From Eopsaltria australis (Eukaryota; Chordata; Aves; Passeriformes; Petroicidae): 64,000 nt of DNA. Positions 55,560 through 64,000 of this stretch are shown in pieces; the first letter of the stretch is position 1; every line of letters begins with the position of its first letter. The notes beneath the pieces were generated by a model that did not search any database, was not told the DNA's origin, and worked only from the letters and a program-made list of their open reading frames with translations. The stretch lies in the NCBI GenBank assembly GCA_034509425.1, contig JAVTVJ010000072.1, positions 6,600,501 through 6,664,500 of the forward strand, read 5' to 3'. A program made the position numbers and the translations under genes.

Positions 55560-58500
55560 AGGGTTAATAAAGATGTTTTAATTTCACAAAAAATCTATCT
55601 ACACATCATTTAAAAACGGGCAGGGGGAACCCAAGAGCAAAAACTGTAAAGAATAGAGAGGAACAGGTCTGCTAAAACACAGAGAAAAGCACTGCTCCAC
55701 ATCAACAGTGTAAAGAACCAGAAAGTCAGGGTGCAGGCAGAAGCCAGCGGCAGGCAAGGCTGGAGTCTGGCAGCAAACCACATGGACAGCAGCTGCCAGG
55801 GGTCCTGCACCCCTTTTTCTCTCTTTGGCAGGCAATTACAGGGATAATTAGCTCCATTAAAAACAAAGCAGATGAGTTATTCCCAGCCCCCCTCCCCAGA
55901 GCACGACGTTCCCCACGTGCCTCGTGGCACTGAGCTGGCACTCAGCCCTTCCTCAGATGCAGGACGGGAAGGAAGATGCACAGGCGATCTTATCTGTGCT
56001 GCACTGAGCAGGGGGAAGGCGAGGCCGAGGCCACAGGTGTTGCAGAGCTCTGCTCTCTCCTCCTGCCAGTCCCACTCTGCTGCTCTGGTTGGGAAACCAG
56101 TCCTTGCTTTGCAAAGGCTCTTTGTGCAGCCCTGCTGGCCAGGGCTCCCCAGGGACCCGCACACAAGCTCCAGTTCATTGACACGAAAGCTCAGATTAGG
56201 AGTGTAAATCAAGAGCAAATTATCACAGTCAGACAACGAAGGGATGAGAGGAACAGAGGGATGGGAGTTCCTTGAGTTTCTGTGCTGAATCACACTTGTA
56301 CTATTCGAGGTTGATTCAGAAGTGGTAAATGTTTAACTCAGGAAGAGCTAGTACATGTTGAGGGCCCACAACTAAGTTTCACCTACCTATACCTAAGGAC
56401 AGGTATCCCAGATGGAAGGGCCAACCTTACTGAACTTGCTGCTGCAACAGCATGAGCAGTGGGAATGACACAACAGGTGGGCAGCACATCTCTTGAGGAT
56501 TACACACCTGTCATCCTCCCCTCTGCTCTTGGGCAGGGAAAAAGCTGGCTTCTGCAAGGAAGGGGCTCTGTGGACACTCCTGCCCGGGTGAAGGTGCAAC
56601 TGAGCAGCTGTATGCCAAACAAAAAAGCTTAAATTATAGTATATGTCTGCAAATTCTTAATGACTAGAATAACAAGCAAGAACTTTTCATAAAACAAGGA
56701 ACACTGGTTTCAAGCGTCAGCTTTTGCACCTTGATCCAAACAAAACTGGTTTTAAATAAGTTACTGCACTGAAAAATCAGGCAATGTTTGCTTTTATTAT
56801 AAATTAACTGGAGTGCAGCGCCTTGTAAAAACAACCTTGCCACCCAAAAAAGCAGAGCTGACTTCTGATACTACAGGAATACCAGTTATTTACAGCACAA
56901 GCATAGGATGTGCTTGGGGAAAACAGGTTTGCCCTCTGGACGGAGCAGTCCATCACATTCGCAGGGCGATCAGTTCAAAGGACAACTCCCACGTCACCGC
57001 CTCTTCCCATCGCCCAGAACTTGACCAAAATTATATTGACAATAGAAAAGTATAATGCTTTGTAATAAATTAACACACACCTCCCTGGGGCTGCATCTCA
57101 CCAGATAAACGCTCTGGCACGTCTACAACCAAACCTTTGCTCCTGGCTCAGAGACCAGGAAGACACCACCGTGAGCAGGGTCCCTGTGCTCGTCCCACCT
57201 GGGGACTGGGAGGGAGGTCAGTCTTTGCCACACCAGGGTCCCTCAAGTGCTCGGGGTGGGGAGGACACGACGCTGTCACTGCTGCTGTCACTGCTGCTGT
57301 CACTGCTGCTGCACACACCCGTGGGAAGAGGCCCCTGAGGGCAGTGGCACGCCCTGCTAGCCTGCCGGGATAAACTCTAGTGTGGAAGTGCCTGTGAAAG
57401 AAAGGTGCCTGCTGTCTCCTAGATTGATGGTTTTGTCTGCTTTACTGCAGCAAATTTATTCCTGAGAAACTCCTAATGATAGTTTAAAAAACTCAGAAAC
57501 CATCTCAACGGCAAAAAAGGTGATTTTCTTCTTTTTTTTCCTTAAAGAAGTCTTTCACCTTTAAAACTCAGGCTGCAAAAATCAGAACTAGAGGCCAAAA
57601 CAAGAGCAACTACTCTGCTTACAGCAACTTCGCTGAAATGAGTAAATGTCAGTGAAATGAAACATCTGCCCCTGCTAAATTAGTGCAAAGGTGCTGAAAA
57701 AGATGAACTCAATAGGCTTCTCCCCCCACTGCTGAAACAAGCTATAAAAGGAGCATCATGCTTCTAAACCCAGTAGAAAGCACCACTTCTTCCTAACCAC
57801 GTTCTGTTAATGCTGAACAAAGGCCTTCCGAAAGCTTTCCACCTGGTTTAGTTTCAGTTTGAGCACTCTTGCACTCCTCAGAGAGGAGAACGGAGGCATG
57901 GCTGCAGTACAGAGCCTATTACCCTGGAGGAACACAAGACCATGGCAAGCCCACGGCTCAATCACAGAGCAGTTCAAGTGCCAGGTGCTGCACAGGAAGG
58001 GTAATGCCAGAACGCTCCTTCCCTCCCAGAGTATGCAAAGAGGCTGTTTGCTCACCTCCTGCCACTGCTCTGTTTGCTCCAGACTCAGCTATCCCAGAGT
58101 CACATCAGAGCAGCCCTAAGCAACACAACTCCAGTGTGAAACACAGCACACCCAACGAGAGACCTCGCCTCTCCAAACGGCACTGATGCAACAACCTCAT
58201 GGAGAAAATGCAATCAAATCATAGAATGTGTAAAACAAAAGAAATCACATATATAATCTCACATCTAAATGAGGATGACAGTGAATGGTGTAAAAAAACA
58301 ACAGAGCTGCCACCAGGTATCAATACATTCCACAGCACCGACAGTTTGTTTCCTGGAACCGCACGTAAATAGCGGAGCGCTCACAAACCCATGAATGTCA
58401 CAATGCATCAGCTTGAGTGATTCCAAAATGCCTGTTAGCCAGAGGACTGGCAAGAGCCTGCTCAGTGATCTGGCTTTCCAGTGAATATTACTAACACAAC

Positions 58501-58936
58501 ACACGCCAGGTTACAGTCTATTGCTTAAATTGCTCTTGGAGAAAAAGAAAAAAAGCGCCAAGTGATATGTAAATCTTCGCCACTCACGTCTCACCGGTGA
58601 ATGGGCTTTTAAAGTCAAGTCTCTTTTTGCACTATTTTTTTAAACCAGTTCATGAGCAGCTGTAGTCTTGTGGCTTGTTACAACTCTTTAAGGCTCCATG
58701 CTGACAAAATTATTTGAGAAACATTAAAAATTTCACCACAGGAGGATTGCTCTGGATGTCAAGGTTTAAACACGAAGTTCAGGCCCAGGACTTGCACAGA
58801 TGGTTCAACAAACCGAGCGTCCCATATTTCTACCCTTTGTCTCATGTTTTGGCCCTGAGCTGTTTGTTACTCCTGTGTGTCTGGCACAAGTTCAGAATCC
58901 TCCTTGCTCCTCAGGAGGAACAAGGTGTTTTACTCT
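55560..58936 (-). terminator. USP37: USP37 3' UTR, about 3.4 kb
   Basis: The stretch downstream of the USP37 stop is AT-rich and lacks other exons. ATTAAA on the minus strand (plus TTTAAT 55577-55582) is the most distal signal. AATAAA on the minus strand (plus TTTATT near 56792 and 57454) offers shorter forms. A 12-nt unit, CTGTCACTGCTG, is repeated three times at about 57271-57312. Confidence 0.65.
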
Positions 58937-61900
58937 TCACAGAGGCTGACGAACCGATCTTCCTACTTCCATGTTAAGTGGCTGTGCATTTTTTTCTGTT
59001 TCTAGTAGCTCATCGAAGATATCCCTAGAACAGAAGGAAAGACCAACAGTGAAACTTTTGTACAACAACAAACCACTATGTAAGCTAGCCCTGAGGGAAT
59101 CAGGAACTTGATTTACTCCACAAACTCAAGTGTCATAGATCCTGGCAAAGAGAGATGTCTTATCTGACATCTCCAAGCACCAGCAAAGACAGAAGAGGGA
59201 GGGGACAAACCTTCTGCAGTTCTGTGTGCCTGAAAATGTATTATTTCTACCTACAAACCTTATTTTGGCTGTGTCCTGAGATGACTACGGCTGCAACAAC
59301 ACAACTGTTAGGAGGAGGGGTAAGAGCATTTGCAAATATCACAGCACTTGAGGGGAAAAAACCAAGCTCCATGATGATTCCTGGTGTAACACATGCACTG
59401 AGACACTGAATCCCATTCTTAAAATACAATTTTAATGCATTTGTGAAAACACTATGTATTACTGACATACAATCCCACACCTCTGAACTCAGAGCACTTC
59501 AGTTTTGTCATTCTGGAGACATTTTTCATCCCAGCAGAAGACCAAAGGAAGAAGAGAACCCCACTTCCTCACAGACAGCAGGTAATTTCTAGGACCAGAT
59601 TTCCCCAAGACACCTACTTGTGCATGTAGAAGAAGATGTATCCGCTTCTGTCTCTGTCACACTGAACAGTGGTCTCTAGAGTTCTAGAGACTTCCAGGTC
59701 ATTGTAGGTGAACCAGGACTGCTTCTTGATATCATAGACATCACTGATATAATGACCTTAACAACAGAACCACAGAATGGTTTGGGTTGGAAAGGACCTC
59801 AAAGATCATCCTGTTCCAAACTGCCTGCCATGGGCAGGGACTCTTTCCACTACACCAGGTTGCCCAGAGCCCTGTCCAACCTGGCTTTGAACACTTCTGG
59901 GAATGGGGCAGCCACAACCCTGGTCCAGCCACCTATGCCAGATTTAAATGCTAAAAGGTCCTTAAGATCCTGGTCCCTCAATCAGCTGGTAACAAGCCCA
60001 AGCAATTCTGTGGAGCCCATAAGCTGTACATTTCCTATATGCTGTAGTTAGGCACCATGACATCCCCAACCTGCTCCCCCATCAGCAAGTCATGACTGAA
60101 GACTTGCTTTGCTGCCTAAATTCTTCCCTACAAATAACTCTGCTATGGTAATTCTGTATTACAGATTTTTCAAGCTAGGGAAGAGATGAAGAATCAAATG
60201 TGGCATCTTTTACCTGAAGATGATGTGCTTCCAATGTGGCTGACGATGCTGATGAGACGATAGGAGTGAGGAAGCTCTCCTGTCTGGGGGGAAAAAAAGT
60301 ACAATTAAAACTTTCAGGCATTCTTTTTTTCCCCACATAGCTTATGGACAAGATTAATTACACCTGAGGTATCAACTTTGGCTACTGTATTCAAAGCTGC
60401 AACCCAATGAAGGATTACAGAAACAGACACCCTGGTTCACACCAAACAACAAGTCCTTCCAGAAGTGGGAAATGTCTATTTAATCTATCAGCAAGCCAAA
60501 GGACATGCAAAGGAGCCTCTCTGACCTTACAGCAGATGCTGACACGAGCTCTACGCTGCAAAGTTTTCTAAACAACCATTTCCTGAGCAACTTCCACTGA
60601 TGTCAGAATTAATCCAGCAAATAAACAGAAAAGCCAAAAAGGAACAGCATGCTTACTTCCGAAATATTCAAGACATACCATTGATAATAGTACACAGATT
60701 CAACAGCTAATACCGGACAAGTAGCCCAAATTCTCTTGTCCTGCACCTATAATGTCAGTGGACAACACCCTCTTGACATTCAGGAAACATGCTCTTTCTA
60801 TCCAATGGCTTTTGATAATTTATTTTTTAATCGTCTCTTGACCAGGAAATGTTACTTACAGAATTCACGGACAATACTGTTAAAGAGAGGTTGTTAGAGA
60901 AACTCAGAAGGTCTCTGCAGCTGTTTGCGTGGTTTGTTTTATTTTTTTGGTTGGTTGGTTTTTTGTTTGTTTGTTCTTTGTTTTGGGTTTTGTTTGCTTT
61001 GGTTTGAGTTGGGGATTTTTTTTGTAATTAAAGTAACAGAGTAAGACTTATGGATACAAATTTTCTGTGTTTTTGCTTTAGAATATAAAAGACCTTTCTA
61101 GCCTCTACACCTGCTCTGTAAAACTACCTTCAATACAATAAAGAATAGCTATATTTCTCAGTTGGCTTTTGAAATCATGGATCACACCTCAGCATTTCTT
61201 TTCAGCTCTTCTGCTTCAGCTTCTGAATACTCCATGTCCAGAACATCCTCATTCCCAGAGTCTTCATCAGAGCCAACGCTGTCCAGGAGAGAGCTGTTGA
61301 ACTCTAGATAGCAAGGAAACAATAACTGCATGAGAAGCTGGGGACCACACAGGAATTCACAACAGGTTCAGGTATATCTACCCACATAAACAGGCATAAT
61401 AAAATTTCAAGCTTCATTTTCAAGGAAAACAGGGGATACTGGAATTTCCAAATAAAAGCTCTTGCCCTTTTCCAACTTGTCAGAGCAACAGTTAAATATC
61501 TTGGAATTAATTTTAGCACCATCTCCCTCATACTTTTCCAAAAGGGCACTATGGCAATGACAGCTGGGTGATAAAAGAGCATTTAACAACCAATTGGCTC
61601 TGGAGCACCAGTGGGCTGCAGACAGGACAGACAGCAAAAGAAGGACAGCCAGTCTGGTCAGTGAACTGCGAGCTCCTGCAATGAGAAGCTATGAATTACA
61701 ATTTTAACTATAAGCTGCATTAACAAAGTGCATTTTTGAATTAAAACTGGCATCAAAATGTTACTGCTGGCAGCAGGCATCTTTTCATTGTTTTCAATGG
61801 TAAGAAGGCTGCTCACCACAGGAACTTCCAGTTTGCTTGGCTGAGCAAAATGCACGCAGCTTTCTGTAAAGAGCCGGAAGGCACCACTGCTCCCTGTACA

Positions 61901-63507
61901 TGCTGTTCCAAACTTCCTGGGGTTCTGCAGCTACCCAACTAATTTAAGATTTTGTACAGTTCTCATTAGGAGAAGTAGCTATGCTTTCACCAGTTAAATT
62001 AAAGCTATGGAGTCCTGGGTGGATGAGAAGTTGAGATTAACAGGACACTGCTCAGGAATTTTTTCTGGTCTGTTTTCAAGAGACTATCACGCCAGCTGTG
62101 ATGGAGATGTTTTGCCAGAGAGATTCTCACACTGCTTGTCCTGTTAAATCATCAGTCACTGGATTAGTGTAATCTTCTCAGGGAGTTTTTAGATGATTCC
62201 CTCGCTTAACTGGGAATCCTTTACTGCTGCTTTCCACACTTATTTGGGCTGTAGGGTAGACTACAGCCTAGAAGCACAGCCACTTTGGCAGCTCTCTGCA
62301 TGAAGCACCTGCCACAGGAATTGCTAAAGGCCACTTCACCACTGGGGCCAGGATGACTACTGGTTCTTTGCTTATGGCATCACTGGGACCCCTCACAAGA
62401 CAAATGCTACCAGCTCTGCATTCAAGATTAAGTTCATCTCCTGGAACAACTGCTTCCTGACGCCTTACCAACGAGACAGTAGCAAGGCAATGCTCGTGTT
62501 TAAGCCAAGCAACTGCAAATCAAGGGGATGAAGGATTTCTAGCCTTCAATTCTTCCTGGATATCAATCAAGGAAAATCTGAGAGGGGCTGGTCACTCAGT
62601 CTGCTAGAGCTCAGGGTGAGGGATGTCTAAGCAGCATTCAACTTACTTCTTCTCTTCAGAATCTGACACAGGTCCATCCAGTAACAACTGAGGGCCTTTA
62701 AAAGGCCCTGAGCAACTACAAGTATCTTGACACAATACTTTATTATCCCTCCCTCTCCCTCTTTGGAGCAGGAATTTTCTCTCAGTTATGCTTTGCTCTG
62801 CCAGATTGTATGAAATCACTTGCATGCCAGCCTCACACAAATGTTAAACAGTGCCTGAGGAGGCCTACAGCACTGTCTGCATTTGGAGAAGACAGATAGT
62901 TTGTTTTGGGTTTCTTTCTTCATGCCCAACAGCTATACCTTGCAGTGAGGTCTCCCTCCCATCCCATATCTGACAGATACAGCACTGATTCATTTTTCCA
63001 GGCAAGGCCAGGGCATTAATTAATCAGCACTGAAATACCAATGCAAGTAACAAACAATCCTTATGTTCTGACTAGGGCCATTAGCATGCTGGTTTTGCTG
63101 GGAATGCAAAGTTTCAAGATCCACTGTGCTTTCTCTAAATTAATATGATGCATTAATGTATATTGTATGTGGTGCATATAATATATTTTATATATATATA
63201 TATCTATCTCTGTAGCTAAAAACTCGAGAGACTGAAGTAAGTAATTTTTCAGCTTAAGTTTTTCCTGGCATATGCTTTCACAACCAAGAACAAGAAAAAC
63301 TGACCTTGACTGCAGCCAAACACAACAAAGCACACACCAAAAGAACATGAATCCCAGCTGTCTTACTGACAGTCAGGAGCTGCACTCACACACACATATC
63401 AATTTTCTCTCTAAAGCAACATACTGGAAGAATATTTAAGTTTCACCTTGTAGACTTAATTCTGTGGCTCGTTTGAGGTCATCATCCTCTTTCTGTTCTC
63501 GTGCCTC
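58937..63507 (-). CDS. USP37: USP37, ubiquitin-specific protease, C-terminal exons only
   Basis: USP37 is a deubiquitinase that stabilises cyclin A and other cell-cycle and replication proteins. Five exons in transcript order: 63507-63447, 61303-61188, 60283-60214, 59756-59618 and 59024-58937 (stop 58939-58937). They encode EAREQKEDDDLKRATELSLQ, a ubiquitin-interacting motif, followed by an acidic block (SDEDSGNEDVLDMEY). Then comes the catalytic His box, ISHIGS-type leader and GHYISDVYDIKKQSWF, ending FDELLETEKNAQPL and VGRSVRQPL. All phases agree. The Cys box and upstream exons lie right of base 64000. A CR1 fragment abuts the acceptor of the 59756 exon. Confidence 0.95.
59762..59930 (-). 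mobile_element. CR1 LINE, 5'-truncated 3' fragment
   Basis: Plus-strand ACAGAATGGTTTGGGTTGGA then AAGGACCTCAAAGATCATC, CTGCCATGGGCAGGGAC and CCAACCTGGCTTTGAACACT match the reverse complement of the avian CR1 3' end. The sense strand is therefore minus, the same as USP37. It is about 165 bp long, truncated at its 5' side as usual for CR1. Confidence 0.92.
60928..61025. repeat. T/G-rich low-complexity tract in USP37 intron
   Basis: About 100 bp is built of TTGG, TTTG and poly-T units such as GGTTGGTTGG and TTTGTTTGTTTG. In the USP37 transcript sense it is A/C-rich. Confidence 0.85.
61304..63446 (-). other. USP37: USP37 intron, no further gene seen
   Basis: The 2.1-kb intron is AT-rich. It contains a TA microsatellite near 63188-63204 and no recognisable exon or known repeat. 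Confidence 0.6.
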
Positions 63508-64000
63508 CTAATGGGGAGAGAACAAAACTTAGCTCATTGAGACATTTCACTGTTTAAAATTCTTGTGGTGCTCTTTTTCCATTGAAACTGTGCTGCTCTG
63601 GTTTCTACAACAAACTTGACATTGTAAATTAAAGGTTCTGTGTGAAGGAATGTTTGCAACCAGCGAGAGTCCAATGTTCCTGTGCAACAGAACCTGGGAC
63701 AAACCTTCATTAAGGCTTGTCAAAGCTCCTGAAGTTTGGTATGCAGCAGAGCAAGTCTCCAGTAACACTGAATGCTTTCCCTGGATCATTAATTTGAAAA
63801 GCATCTGAATGAATTTGCAACCCTTTGCTCAGGAAAGCTGTCACTTACACACAAAGCTCCTCGCACTTCGGCAAAATTTAGTCTACTTCTGACCAAAGCC
63901 AGCTGAGGACAGAGTCATTAAATCCTGACAAGATTTTGTTATTTTTAAGCCATTTAAAAGTAGAGCCAGTGGTTCTATGTAACAGGTGTAATCCACAAAG
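63508..64000 (-). other. USP37: USP37 intron at the right window edge
   Basis: No exon with USP37 likeness was found in the last 0.5 kb. Confidence 0.55.

Noticed and set aside
55566..55571. Plus-strand AATAAA as a second VIL1 poly(A) signal
   Set aside because: It lies over 600 bp past a strong VIL1 signal and within the likely USP37 3' end; possible but unsupported.
63188..63204. TA run as an origin or promoter TATA box
   Set aside because: It is a simple microsatellite inside a USP37 intron.

Overview
The window is vertebrate nuclear DNA, almost certainly from a bird. Every gene is split by GT-AG introns. The predicted proteins match vertebrate families, and the villin gene reads very close to chicken villin. 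There is a 5'-truncated CR1 LINE of avian type, and the introns are short and GC-rich. Gene order matches human 2q35: ARPC2 > < AAMP | PNKD > (TMBIM1 < nested inside) CATIP > SLC11A1 > CTDSP1 (with miR-26) > VIL1 > < USP37. The exact species cannot be told from the sequence.

Layout: 1-11.6 kb holds ARPC2 (+), with its first exon(s) missing off the left edge. 12.0-16.2 kb holds AAMP (-), 11 exons and 423 codons. AAMP shares a 260-bp divergent promoter with PNKD (+). PNKD has three supported products: a short form (16.4-17.5 kb), a full-length 385-residue form (16.4-27.5 kb), and a middle form from a second first exon at 24.2 kb. TMBIM1 (-, 309 residues) lies wholly inside the large PNKD intron and shares a second divergent promoter with the 24.2-kb PNKD exon. 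CATIP (+, 374 residues) is at 28.4-31.0 kb, SLC11A1/NRAMP1 (+, 548 residues) at 31.9-37.7 kb and CTDSP1 (+, 258 residues) at 41.4-44.65 kb, with a miR-26 hairpin in its intron 4. VIL1 (+, 826 residues) is at 49.4-54.9 kb. The last five coding exons and long 3' UTR of USP37 (-) fill 55.6-64 kb.

Exon edges were set by hand from splice sites, reading frame and family similarity. For every complete gene the exon lengths sum to a whole number of codons. The genes do not form one pathway. ARPC2 and VIL1 act on actin, CATIP on cilia and actin, PNKD and TMBIM1 on membranes and mitochondria/lysosomes, SLC11A1 on phagosomal metals, CTDSP1 and USP37 on protein modification. The link is conserved synteny with shared promoters and nesting. 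I saw no viral, bacterial or CRISPR-like system. The most notable points are a CR1 tail supplying a USP37 splice acceptor, a miR-26a-type mature sequence in CTDSP1, no GPBAR1 between ARPC2 and AAMP, an RFX X-box ahead of CATIP, a GC-AG intron in TMBIM1, and a CpG-rich block at 38.1-38.9 kb with no assigned gene.
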